From assembly GCA_949710005.1 (NCBI GenBank), contig OX453281.1:26673839-26737838 (forward strand): a stretch of DNA of 64,000 nucleotides, in the 5' to 3' direction. The DNA is from Ricordea florida. Its lineage: Eukaryota; Cnidaria; Anthozoa; Corallimorpharia; Ricordeidae. The translations under genes were made by a program, and so were the position numbers. Shown here piece after piece: positions 22,746-33,350 of this stretch. Each line of letters begins with the position of its first letter. Within the stretch, counting starts at the first letter, position 1. A model generated the notes under the pieces. It was not told the DNA's origin. It saw nothing but the letters and a program-made list of their open reading frames with translations, and searched no databases.

Positions 22746-23780
22746 TTAGCCAAGCCTAAAAGCGGGGCTCCCGTTAGTACTTTCATTTCACTTTAAACTG
22801 TAAAAGCATTCTAAAATATTGCGAAGGAATTCACAAACGTTTTTAACTATAGTTAAGTGTCGAGGTCGGTTAACTTGCTATGATTTTTGTCTAAACTTTC
22901 GTCTGCCATTAGTACGGTCTTTCTACCTACAAAGTCATGGAGTATATTCTACAAAAAACACAAATTATCAATGTACTGTATTCTATTCCTGATGAAATTA
23001 ACCATTCTATTTGCGTAAATGTATTTAAAAGATTTGCACACGCTACTGGGAAATGCAGGACACAACTCTTGTCATTTTCGTGTTAAAACGAACACCTCGG
23101 TAAAATAAATGTTTACTCCAAGCAGGGTGCAAAGAAAATTAATTTTACAGATTGCCCTTCGGGCAAGCTGTAACCAACATCTACCAGCCCGAAAAACATT
23201 TTTCACGAGAATGAAAAAATAATTATTAATTATTCTTTTCTTAATTACATTGTAAGTTTAAAAAATTACTGCCTTCATTTATTCACTACAATCAGCTGTA
23301 ATTACTTAACAAAAGAAATAAATAACCGTAAAAGTGTGAACTATAAGTAGACCTGGTCCAACGCAACACGTGAATGACTAACATACATTTGAGACATTTT
23401 ACAATTTAGAAGAACATTTTTTACGAAAACAACGGCGTTGAAACGAAAGTTCTCAATCGACACACTAAATGACAACGTCGACAACGCGAAAAGCTGCCAG
23501 TGAAAGCGCTACATTCTGCAATTTGCCGCCAAGAGAAAATTCCCGCGGGAGTATTTCTTAGCCTTCGACAGGGGAGATGTTTATATGATTAAAGGATATA
23601 AAAATTTGAAATCTTTCATCAGTTTGCTTCTCATTCAAAAGTAGTGCATTCAGAAGATCATTTTTCTGAAGAAGGTTTGTTTAGAAGTCGGTTTTCCAAG
23701 TCAAGTGTCAAGTTTAAGGGAAAGTGGAAAGTGCGAGTGCTGAGTCACGCATCAGTGAGCAAATATTATGCAGACAAATC

Positions 23781-24179
23781 TTATGCAAATTTGTGGTCCA
23801 TAGCACGGAGTCTTTCCACTTCTCGGCTTTCTTCGCTACAATTTTGTCTGTTTTCCACAGCAAGGAGTCTTTCCGCTTCTCGGCTTTCTTCGCTACAATT
23901 TTGTCTGTTTTCCACAGCACGGAGTCTTTCCGCTTCTCGGCTTTCTTCGCTAAAATTTTGTCTGTTTTCCACAGCACGAAGTCTTTCCGCTTCTCGGCAT
24001 TCTTCGCTACAATTTTGTCTGTTTTCCACAGCACGGAATCTTTCCGCTTCTCGGCGTTCTTCGTTAACATTTTGTCTATTTTCTCGAGCCCGGACTCTTT
24101 CTGCTTGTCGGCGTTCTTCGCTATAATTTCGTCTCCTTTCTCTTTCCCGAGCGCGCCTTTGGCGATCTACTTCGCTCAT
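23781..24179 (-). CDS. Hypothetical 132-aa Arg/Glu-rich protein with 19-aa repeats
   Basis: The frame starts MSEVDRQRRARERERRR and then repeats a 19-residue unit of the type RAVENRQNCSEESREAERL about five times, ending at 23781. The DNA is a 57-bp minisatellite; because 57 is a multiple of three, other frames stay open as well. The highly charged helical repeats resemble the N-terminal regions of some cnidarian mobile-element proteins, a recollection rather than a proven match. It lies inside the TIR-bounded insertion at 22760-24762. It could be the remnant of an element protein or a chance frame in a minisatellite. Confidence 0.35.
   Translation of the reverse strand: MSEVDRQRRARERERRRNYSEERRQAERVRARENRQNVNEERREAERFRAVENRQNCSEECREAERLRAVENRQNFSEESREAERLRAVENRQNCSEESREAERLLAVENRQNCSEESREVERLRAMDHKFA
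23814..24130. repeat. 57-bp minisatellite, ~5.5 copies
   Basis: Unit CGGAGTCTTTCCGCTTCTCGG followed by a CTTTCTTCGCTACAATTTTG-like part and TCTGTTTTCCACAGCA; copies start near 23815, 23872, 23929, 23986 and 24043, more diverged to the right. Confidence 0.9.
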
Positions 24180-24634
24180 TCTTCCTCAGTTAATTCTTGC
24201 TCTCTTTCCCGTTGCTCTTCACCTGAACCCTGTGTTCTGCAAATTATATCTCTGCTATTGTTTGTTGACATAGCAATAGAAATTGTTTCGTTTATCCTTT
24301 AGTAAAACTTTAACAGTGTAGAGTAGTAATATTGTGTCTCAAAAGACAATGAACTGAAAATTTCTTTTTCAGTCGTCAACGCAATTTCCCGCCAAAAATA
24401 TGCGGGCTACCAGAACAGCTTCCAAATAAATCACGTCACCTCGATGAGTTGACACATGAGCCCACAATATGGTCATGTGATGCAGGTCAGTGGCTATCCC
24501 GTTTTGACAGCTGTCAATTGACCATATTGTGAATGTCTAATATAAAAGATGTGGATTTGCCAAGACAAGCCTGAGATACCCCTCCCTTCCTTTTGATAGT
24601 CTCCCCTACCCTACCCGTACAATCTGTAGACGCG

Positions 24635-24658
24635 TACGTACGTACGTACGTACGTACG
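24635..24658. repeat. (TACG)n self-complementary microsatellite
   Basis: Six TACG units; every shift of the repeat is its own reverse complement, and it is dense in CpG. Confidence 0.9.
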
Positions 24659-24842
24659 CTCGGTCAGTCACGTGACAACCAAAAGAAAAGAGGTTGACCA
24701 TATTCCATGAGTATGGGGCTCTGCTCCACGCGCGCTTCGCGCGCGGGAGCCCCGCTATAATTCGCACCCTAATTTTTGAGCATGCTTTTCCAAAAAAATT
24801 AATCAAATAGGAAAAAAGTTCACAACAAAAACTAATGGTTTA

Positions 24843-25245
24843 CTGCGATTTTCATAATTCTGCGAACTCCCGCGTTCAATTTCCAACCGCCAACTGGCGT
24901 CTTTGCTTCCGTCAATCAAACTTCGGATGTCGCTCTAATGGCAGTCGAACAGTTTCCGAAGCACTGACTCCGCCCAGCTGGATCAACACACGTGTGACGG
25001 CGAAGATGGCGGATTCTCTTGATGTCAGTTCTAGTTTGGCCGATTCAGAGTCTACACGGTGGGTAATATTCAGGCGAATAATTCACCATCGAAGAGAAGA
25101 GCCGAACTTATGTGGCATTTTCTTTCAATGACGGATGGTCGACCTGGACTCGGAAAATGTTCGGAAGTTTGATTGACGGAAGCAAAGACGCCAGTTGGCG
25201 GTTGGAAATTGAACGCGGGAGTTCGCAGAATTATGAAAATCGCAG
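24843..25245. mobile_element. 403-bp TIR element with 82-bp perfect arms and possible captured exon
   Basis: Arms begin CTGCGATTTTCATAATTCTG and are identical for ~82 bp. TA flanks both sides (24841-24842, 25246-25247). Copy B shows the empty site at ~28906-28915 (GGTTTAATCTCC). The unique middle has an AAGATGGCGG start context, a short frame (MADSLDVSSSLADSESTR) and then the splice-donor-like CGGTGGGTAATA, as if a host first exon had been picked up. A TA duplication fits Tc1/mariner-type mobilisation. Confidence 0.85.
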
Positions 25246-25247
25246 TA

Positions 25248-26489
25248 AATCTCCCAAAAGTTATTTATTAAAGTATATAGAATTTAAAGTTTGCTAAGTC
25301 TTTATTACAATACCAAAAAATTTACCTCTTCACGAGAGTTTTCCGTGCCATACAAAAACCTATCATATTTACTTGTGGATAAGTCGACTCCCAATTTTTG
25401 AGACCCAAAACTAGATTTTCCTAATTTCTAGATAACAATTTCTTGGAAAACCCACCTTGTTTTTCTTGGAACTTTCTTTCAGCTTCTATGGATATTTGAT
25501 AAGTTTAATATTATTGCACTTTATACGAGCGTTTTATAAGATAATAGCAACACGTGTGTATGGGGTTATTTTAACCATATTTTTTGTAAAATGCTTGCAA
25601 AATCAAATATGATTCTTTCAAGCAAACCTTCGTAAGTGTGAATAGATAAAATGTGGCTTTATAAGATAGACGAAACACCAAAGAAGGTCAGGACTCTTTG
25701 AAAACGACGCGATAAACAAAGGCGCTCGCTGCCAAGTTAACTTACCAGGCTACTAAACAGACAAGTTCGAAGCGCGAAAGATGTTGCGGATTTGCAGGTT
25801 TAGAAGTTACAGGAAAACAATAGGACTCGTGTATAATACCCATAGCAATTTTGAATGTGAATTTTACGAAAAAAATGTGCGTATTATAAAACGCGTTTAT
25901 ACCAGAATACCGGGTAATCATTTTCACACCTAAGAATTCTCGATTTTCGCAATGGTGATTTTCAGAGGCATGGGACAGCAGAGTCATACTAAAGGATTTT
26001 AGTGAATTTTCCCAGATGCTCCAGATGACAATTACATGTCTAATCGATTAGGGACCATTAATCAGGGGTTTAGAGCTTAGGGCGTGTAAATCTTAAGTTT
26101 TCTATTTGGTTTTCGGTTTTCTTCGAAATATATGGCGGTTTTTAGGTTTTAGGTAATTTTTTGGGCGGTTTTTCGGTTTCTTATAGGCCCCAAAGCGCCC
26201 CTCATTTAATACACAAAGACATCATCTGCATATGATTACTACTTCGTTATATCGACTTCCTTGTAACAGTTTACAAAGTTGGAAGGGTTTATAAGCCGTT
26301 AAAACTCATTAACGCTGCCGTAATTAACACGACGCTTATGTCTCAAAACTACAAATATAATTAGAACATTGCGAAAAGGCGTATTCAAAAGATGTTTTTT
26401 TTTTGGTAAAACACAGTTGCCGTTTTAATAACTTTTACGGGCAGAACGAAACCATTAAAAGGCAAAATACATTTTTGCGAGGTCTTAAA
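25248..26489. other. Region downstream of GPCR A, duplicated
   Basis: AT-rich, highly similar to 28916-30157. TTTTCGGTTT-like words near 26105-26180 resemble a decayed repeat. Open frames such as 25742-25987 are not conserved intact in the other copy. No gene is recognised. Confidence 0.5.
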
Positions 26490-27443
26490 TTAAAGTTCAG
26501 TGCAATTTGAACTCATTGCTCTGTTTCGTTTTTCTTTACCTTGAAACATAACAAGAAGACTAGCTCGATACTGTCGCATCCTCCATGCGTACAGAAGCGG
26601 GTTTAAACCTGAATTACTGTACAGAACAGGGATTGAGAAATGATAGCACGCAATAAACCATTTCTCGCTCTTGCATTGTTTGCAGTATCTACCGATTATG
26701 GTAAAAGTCCAGAAAGGTAGAAGAGAAAGCACAAACACGAGAACGATCAGTGAAGCTGTTTTCATGAGCTGCTTTTCTATCTTGGCTGAACGTTCTGAAT
26801 AGCGTTTTCCGAGTCTACTCCATCTTGACAGAGGCTCTGAAGTGTTAAGGTTGTCGTTTGGCTGTGATAACCGTTTCGGCCGAGTCTTTAACACGCCGTA
26901 GGCAGCCGTATAGGTGAGACAGACAGTAAATAGGGGCAAGACGAAACTTGCATAGAGAAAAATCATGTCGTACAACTGACGATCAACAACAAGTTCCAAA
27001 AGACTCGTTACGAGCGCAGTTACCCAGCAAAGCAAACAACACCCTGAAAGGGTACGAACAGTCACAGAAAACCGGTAAAAAAACGGATAGACAACGGCGA
27101 GAAAACGCTCCACAGAAAATAACACCATTATGAGAATGCTAGATCGTACCGTCACCTGGGAGATAATCTTTGCTTGAATCATGATACTTGTGATATCAAG
27201 ACCTTCCAGAATGTGAGCTATACCAACATCAACCGCAGTGACACATCCCGAGAGGAAGTCAGTTATGGCCAACGAAGCGACAAGTACGGCTGTGGGGTTA
27301 CGAAATGTTTTCAACGGGTCCTTATACATGACATATAACAACAGGCCGTTAGGTGTGGAAATCAATGCTGAAAACGCTATCAGTATGGCGCCGTTTGTGA
27401 TAAACACTCGGGATTTGAATTCTTCAGTGCCAGTTCCATTCAT
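26490..27443 (-). CDS. Class A (rhodopsin-like) GPCR, copy A
   Basis: Intact 317-aa single-exon receptor with seven membrane segments and an extracellular N-terminus with one N-glycosylation site (N2-G-T). Family landmarks: N32 in TM1, LAITD with D62 in TM2, ERF (112-114) in place of DRY, W140 in TM4, P170 in TM5, SLLPF with P243 in TM6, NPLLY (281-285) in TM7. There is no Cys at the top of TM3 or in the second extracellular loop, so the usual disulfide is absent; the third loop has YCKQCKSEKWFIAC. This pattern recalls the melanocortin/adenosine (MECA-like) group, many members of which lack that bond. Ligand unknown; signalling at the plasma membrane is expected. Copy B differs by A instead of G at residue 5 and two extra residues near the C-terminus. 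Confidence 0.9.
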   Translation of the reverse strand: MNGTGTEEFKSRVFITNGAILIAFSALISTPNGLLLYVMYKDPLKTFRNPTAVLVASLAITDFLSGCVTAVDVGIAHILEGLDITSIMIQAKIISQVTVRSSILIMVLFSVERFLAVVYPFFYRFSVTVRTLSGCCLLCWVTALVTSLLELVVDRQLYDMIFLYASFVLPLFTVCLTYTAAYGVLKTRPKRLSQPNDNLNTSEPLSRWSRLGKRYSERSAKIEKQLMKTASLIVLVFVLSLLPFWTFTIIGRYCKQCKSEKWFIACYHFSIPVLYSNSGLNPLLYAWRMRQYRASLLVMFQGKEKRNRAMSSNCTEL

Positions 27444-27559
27444 TTTTCAGACTTTTCAAGCTGAAGTTGTTTTGAAGTTGCTCGTCTGACGCGGATGTTG
27501 CTTGTGATTTAGAGTGAAGATGGAAGCCGATCACCGGCTCTAAATTAGTCACTCGGTTC

Positions 27560-28320
27560 TAAGCTCTGATAGGACAAAGATTATGTCAATCAATGTCAAT
27601 CAACCAATCCAGGGCTTAAAGGGTTAACACGCGGACTGCCAAATATCTTACCAGCAGCTGACAAGATGGTTACACCTGCATTTTAATCACCTGTAGGAGG
27701 GAGTGGGGTTGGGGGTCTGTAACTTACAGTGGCAAGCTGTCAGTGATCAGAAGTTTGCTTTTGAAGGTTAAACTTAGCAGCCCATTATCCTGCGTATGGC
27801 ATACAGTCTGGGGATATTAAAAGAGTTGAGGAAAGAATACTGAAAATAATTGCTAATGTTTTTAGTTAAAGGTAAAGTCTCAGTTTCATCAACGCGAAGC
27901 ACCTAGGAGTATTGCTACTCACCCCTGGTTGGGATGCTAGTCCAAGGCAGTGTTACCCCCAGCATTATATCGCCGATACCCATTTATACACCTGGGTGGA
28001 GAGAGACAGGTGAATTTAAGTTTCTTGTCTAAGGGGACAACACAGTACCATCAGCAGGGCTCAAACACTGAACCTCCTACTCGGAAGTGCGACACGCTAA
28101 ACCACGACATTACCGTGTCTACACGCTATCGAGTTAAAAAGGGAGTTAAATTAAAACATGTCGAATCGAACAGATGCACTTTATGGTTGCAATATTTTTA
28201 TATGAAAATGACAACAATAGTTCCTGTTTCGTAACTTATTAATTCAGACGCATGAAAAAAGACATTTGTTTTAAACGAAATGGCTATTTTTGTCCTTCAA
28301 ACCTTAAAGGTAAAGAGTTG
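27560..28320. repeat. Dispersed repeat family in GPCR upstream region (copy A)
   Basis: 27895-28125 (GCGAAGCACCTAGGAGTAT, ATCGCCGATACCCATTTATA, CACCTGGGTGGAGAGAGACA, ending CATTACCGTGTCTACACGCT) is a repeat also present at 31566-31725 plus 33006-33085, and at 49548-50010. It may be a SINE or MITE relic. The rest is unremarkable. Confidence 0.6.
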
Positions 28321-30157
28321 GGCCTCTAAGCGAAACCTCCTTGGATGGAAATTTGTTGAGTATCCGCTTTCCAACCCTCATTGAATCTCATAAATCGGTC
28401 AGTTTTTTCAATAGGTTCATTTATTATTCATTGCTACACCCTCCCATCTGTCGAGGAGTCGACTGTCTTCAATTTCCTGAAAGAAGGGGTGGCGAATGGT
28501 CCTTCAAAAACTCTGGATCTCGCAAAATGTTAGTCAAATTTCACGGGTCTCGTAGTCTCGTTTGTTAGCGGTTGTGTGCGTCTCGCAGTCTCGATTTTTA
28601 TACGAAAGAGTCTCGCGCTCAAAACACTCAAAACTGTCTGGGACGGTTTTTCGGATTTGCACTGAAAAACGTTTATTCTCAATTCTGTCTGTTTCGGTTT
28701 ACGGTTTTTTTCGTTTTTCTGCATTTTGTTTGCGATTTTAATTCGGCAAAACTCCAAACAGTACGCATGTTTTTTCGGATCGATTTAGTCCGACAGGTGA
28801 CAAGTTATACCGTATTTATGCGTGTATAATTCGCGCCCTAATTTTTTAGCATGCTATTCCAAAAAAATTAATAAAATAGGAAAAAAGTTCACAACAAAAA
28901 CTAATGGTTTAATCTCCCAAAAGTTATTTATTGAAGTATCTAGAATTTAAAGTTTGCTAAATCTCTATTACAATACCAAAAACAATTACCTCTTCACGAG
29001 AGTTTTCCGTGCCATAGAAAAACCCACAATATTTACTTGTGGATAAGTTGACTCCCAATTTTTGAAACCCAAAACTAGATTTTCCTAATTTCTAGATAAC
29101 AATTTCTTGGAAAACCCACCTTGTTTTTCTTAGAACTTCCTTTCAGCTACTATGGATATTTGATAATTTTAATATTATTGCACTTTATACGAGCGTTTTA
29201 TAAGATAATAGCAACACGTGTGTATGGGGTCACTTTAAACATAATTTTTGTAAAATGCTTGCAAAATCAAATATGATGCTTTCAAACAAACCTTCGTAAG
29301 TGTGAATAGATAAAATGTGGCTTTATAAGATAGACGAAACACCAAAGAAGGTCAGGACTCTTTGAAAACGACTCGATAAACAAACGCGCTCGCTGCCAAG
29401 TTAACTTACCAGGCTACTAAGCAGACAAGTTCGAAGCGCGAAAGATGTTGCGGATTTGCAGGTTTAGAAGTTACAGGAAAACAATAGGACTCGTGTATAA
29501 TACCCATAGCAATTTTGAATGTGAATTTTACGAAAAAAATTGTGCGCATTATAAACGCGTTTATACCAGAATACCGGGTAATCATTTTCACACCTAAGAA
29601 TTCTCGATTTTCGCAATGGTGATTTTCAGAGGTTTAGGACAGCAGAGTCTTTACTAAAGGATTTTAGTGAATTTTCCCAGATGCTCCCGATGACAATTAC
29701 ATGTCTAATCGATTAGGGACCATTAATCAGGGGTTTAGAACTTGGGGCCTGTAAATCTTAAGTTTTCTACTGATTTGGTTTTCGGTTTTGTTCAAAATAT
29801 ATGGCGGTTTTTAGGTTTTCGGTAATTTTTTGGGCGGTTTTTCGGTTTCTTATAGGCCCCAAAGCGCCCCTCATTCAATACACAAAGACATCATCTGCAT
29901 ATGATTACTACTTCGTTATATCGACTTCCTTGTAACAGTTTACAAAGTTGGAAGGGTTTATAAGCCGTTAAAACTCATTAACGCTGCCGTAATTAACACG
30001 ACGCTTATGTCTCAAAACTACAAATATAATTAGAACATTGTGAAAAGGCGTATTCAAAAGATGTTTTTTTTGGTAAAACACAGTTGCCGTTTTAATAACT
30101 TTTAAGGGCAGAACGAAACCCATTAAAAGGCAAAATACATTTTTGCGAGGTCTTAAA

Positions 30158-31117
30158 TTAAAGTTCAGTACAATTTGAACTCATTGCTCTGTTTCGTTTT
30201 TCTTTACCTTGGCAGTGAAACATAACAAGAAGACTAGCTCGATACTGTCGCATCCTCCATGCGTACAGAAGCGGGTTTAAACCTGAATTACTGTACAGAA
30301 CAGGGATTGAGAAATGATAGCACGCAATAAACCATTTCTCGCTCTTGCATTGTTTGCAGTATCTACCGATTATGGTAAAAGTCCAGAAAGGTAGAAGAGA
30401 AAGCACAAACACGAGAACGATCAGTGAAGCTGTTTTCATGAGCTGCTTTTCTATCTTGGCTGAACGTTCTGAATAGCGTTTTCCGAGTCTACTCCATCTT
30501 GACAGAGGCTCTGAAGTGTTAAGGTTGTCGTTTGGCTGTGATAACCGTTTCGGCCGAGTCTTTAACACGCCGTAGGCAGCCGTATAGGTGAGACAGACAG
30601 TAAATAGGGGCAAGACGAAACTTGCATAGAGAAAAATCATGTCGTACAACTGACGATCAACAACAAGTTCCAAAAGACTCGTTACGAGCGCAGTTACCCA
30701 GCAAAGCAAACAACACCCTGAAAGGGTACGAACAGTCACAGAAAACCGGTAAAAAAACGGATAGACAACGGCGAGAAAACGTTCCACAGAAAATAATACC
30801 ATTATGAGAATGCTAGATCGTACCGTCACCTGGGAGATAATCTTTGCTTGAATCATGATACTTGTGATATCAAGACCTTCCAGAATGTGAGCTATACCAA
30901 CATCAACCGCAGTGACACATCCCGAGAGGAAGTCAGTTATGGCCAACGAAGCGACAAGTACGGCTGTGGGGTTACGAAATGTTTTCAACGGGTCCTTATA
31001 CATGACATATAACAACAGGCCGTTAGGTGTGGAAATCAATGCTGAAAACGCTATCAGTATGGCGCCGTTTGTGATAAACACTCGGGATTTGAATTCTTCA
31101 GTGGCGGTTCCATTCAT
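30158..31117 (-). CDS. Class A (rhodopsin-like) GPCR, copy B
   Basis: Intact 319-aa receptor, almost identical to copy A (26490-27443): G5 becomes A, and a 6-bp insertion turns MFQGKEK into MFHCQGKEK, adding His and Cys at the start of the C-terminal tail, the Cys being a possible palmitoylation site. All class A landmarks (LAITD, ERF, SLLPF, NPLLY) are kept. Only a handful of silent or conservative changes are visible across ~950 bp, so the duplication is recent or the copies are being homogenised by gene conversion. Nothing suggests that either copy is dead. Upstream sequence is shared with copy A to beyond 31700. Confidence 0.9.
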   Translation of the reverse strand: MNGTATEEFKSRVFITNGAILIAFSALISTPNGLLLYVMYKDPLKTFRNPTAVLVASLAITDFLSGCVTAVDVGIAHILEGLDITSIMIQAKIISQVTVRSSILIMVLFSVERFLAVVYPFFYRFSVTVRTLSGCCLLCWVTALVTSLLELVVDRQLYDMIFLYASFVLPLFTVCLTYTAAYGVLKTRPKRLSQPNDNLNTSEPLSRWSRLGKRYSERSAKIEKQLMKTASLIVLVFVLSLLPFWTFTIIGRYCKQCKSEKWFIACYHFSIPVLYSNSGLNPLLYAWRMRQYRASLLVMFHCQGKEKRNRAMSSNCTEL

Positions 31118-31724
31118 TTTTCAGACTTTTCAAGCTGAAGTTGTTTTGAAGTTGCTCGTCTGACGCGGATGTTGCTTGTGATTTAGAGTGAAGATGGAAG
31201 CCGATCACCAGCTCTAAATTAGTCACTCGGTTCTAAGCTCTGATAGGACAAAGATTATGTCAATCAATGTCAATCAACCAATCCAGGGCTTAAAGGGTTA
31301 ACACGCGGACTGCCAAATATCTTACCAGCAGCTGACAAGATGGTTACACCTGCATTTTAATCACCTGTAGGAGGGAGTGGGGTTGGGGGTCTGTAACTTA
31401 CAGTGGCAAGCTGTCAGTGATCAGAAGTTTGCTTTTGAAGGTTAAACTTAGCAGCCCATTATCCTGCGTATGGACATAAAGTCTGGGGATTAAAAGAGTC
31501 GAGGAAAGAATACTGAAAACAATTGCTAATGTTTTTAGTTAAAGGTAAAGTCTCAGTTTCATCAACGCGAAGCACCTAGGAGTATTGTTACTCACCCCTG
31601 GTTGGGATGCTAGTCCAAGGCAGTGTTACCCCCAGCATTATATCGCCGATACCCATTTATACACCTGGGTGGAGAGAGACAGGTGAATTTAAGTTTCTTG
31701 TCTAAGGGGACAACACAGTACCAT

Positions 31725-32968
31725 CAGTACAACACAGTACATGTACCATTATCGATTCGTACTGGTAAATTTTCTAAATTGATGAAGTGCTCCAAAATTA
31801 CAGCTTTGTTTAAATCTGGTGACCGAACAAATGCGTCGAACTATCGACCTATCTCTATTTTACCTACACTCAGTAAAATTCTTGAGAAAGCTGTGCATTT
31901 ACAGTTGTACCAGTACTTGGTTACGAACAATCTACTCACAAGGAAACAGTTTGGATTGAGGAAGGGGCTTTCTTGACATCATTTGCCGATGAAGTCTTAT
32001 TGAATATGGAACAAGGTAAACTATGTGGGGCCGTGTTTTTGGATTTAACCAAGGCCTTCGACACTGTGGACCACGGAATTCTGTTACGTTGCGTAAGCTT
32101 TCAGAGATTGGTTTATGTGAGAACTCGCTTCAGTGGTTTCGCTCTTACATCACTGACAGGAAACAGCGCACATGCTGTGGGAATGAGTTGGAAACTAGAG
32201 AGCAAAGTTGCTCTAACTGTGTCAATTTTTGATTATTATGTGAACGATGTTACCTGTTTTAAATATCTTGGAATTTTAATATCGTCTGATGTTACCTGGA
32301 CAAATCATGTCGAATACATGGCAGGGAAAATTAACCTACTTAGGCGCATTACGCATTTATTGCCGTTTAGGGCGCGCATTCTTTTTTATAAAAGTCTTGT
32401 CATGCCCTTATTCGAGTACGCAGATCTAGTTTGGGGTGACAAGCATAATGTAACGTTAATGTCTAGCCTACAAGGTTTGCAAAATAATTTTAGATCGACC
32501 GCTGTATTCATCTGCGTCGCATGCATTAGCGACTCTGAAGTGGATAACATTAGAGAAAAGGCGTTTCCAGCGAAGATGTGTGCATGTATATAAATGTCTA
32601 AATGGACTTATAAATCATGAATTGACTTAAGTAACACAGCAACATCAGCATAATTATAACACCAGACATAAAGTCAATCTTAGACTCCCCTGCGTTAGAA
32701 GGAATTAGGGAAAACAAAGAACTGCCTATCACGCTGTAAATGATTTTAATTCTCTCAGCCAGATAATACGAGACTCTGCCAATGTAAATATTTTTAAGCG
32801 ACAGGTTTTTAATTTTTTAATTTAAGTGTTTTATAAATTTCTTATTTTTAGTCCTCTTAATTTTTAGCATTTTTTTCTTAATTCAATGTAGATATTTTAG
32901 TTTTTAGTATTAATCTTTGAGGTTTTTTTCGAAAACCACATGTAAGTGAAAAAGTTTCCTCAATAAAG

Positions 32969-33005
<37 letters not shown>
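31725..33005 (+). mobile_element. 5'-truncated CR1/jockey-like LINE inserted in duplication copy B
   Basis: Broken reverse-transcriptase frames contain NYRPISILPTLSKILEKAV, DLTKAFDTVDHGIL and, later, FKYLGILISSDVTWTNH and PLFEYADLVWGD, with internal deletions and stops. The 3' end is AATAAAG followed by (ATT)n (32969-33004). Copy A reads straight through (ACCATCAGCAGGGC) at the matching point, proving a later insertion. Not active. Confidence 0.85.
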
Positions 33006-33350
33006 GCAGGGCCCAAACACTGAACCTCCTACTCGGAAGTGCGACACGCTAAACCACGACATTACCGTGTCTACACGCTATCGAGTTAAAAAGGGAGTTA
33101 AATTAAAACATGTCGAACAGATGCACTTTATGGTTGCAATATTTTTAGATGAAAATGACAACAATAGTTCCTGTTTCGTAGCTTATTAATTCAGACGCAT
33201 GAAAAAAGACATTTGTTTTAAACGAAATGGCTATTTTTGTCCTTCAAACCTTAAAGGTAAAGAGTTGGGCCTCTAAGCGAAACCTCCTTGGATGGAAATT
33301 TGTTGAGTATCCGCTTTCCAACCCTCATTGCATCTCATAATCCGTCACGC

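Larger units (their letters stand above)
22760..24762. mobile_element. ~2.0-kb TIR-bounded element carrying a repeat-coding frame
   Basis: AGCGGGGCTCCCG (22762) and its inverse CGGGAGCCCCGCT (ending 24762) mark the ends. The right end adds a GC-rich hairpin (CGCGCGCTTCGCGCGCG). Copy B continues across this point, with no such DNA between GCGTGTA and TAATTCGC (28817-28831), so this stretch together with the adjoining MITE is an insertion. It holds the minus-strand frame at 23781-24179. Superfamily unknown; the terminal hairpin makes a Helitron-like origin a possibility only. Confidence 0.55.
22040..28393. repeat. Segmental duplication, copy A (contains GPCR A)
   Basis: 22040-22225 and 24763-28393 match copy B (28632-33350) at very high identity, apart from B's own LINE insertion. 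Two later insertions split copy A: a ~2.5-kb composite at 22226-24762 and a 403-bp TIR element at 24843-25245. After the latter the A-to-B offset is a constant 3668 bp through the GPCR gene. The copies diverge in sequence after the shared TCATTG.ATCTCATAA (28393 / 33350). Confidence 0.9.
28632..33350. repeat. Segmental duplication, copy B (contains GPCR B)
   Basis: Partner of copy A. 28632-28825 corresponds to 22040-22225. From 28826 it runs parallel to copy A except for a ~1.28-kb LINE insertion at 31725-33005. It lacks both large insertions of copy A. Confidence 0.9.

Noticed and set aside
24835..25131. Stand-alone 98-aa gene
   Set aside because: It lies inside a TIR element and begins within its arm; only the central exon-like piece is interesting.
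26948..27489. Plus-strand frames across the GPCR genes (also 30622-31163)
   Set aside because: Shadows of the intact minus-strand receptor; no domain of their own.
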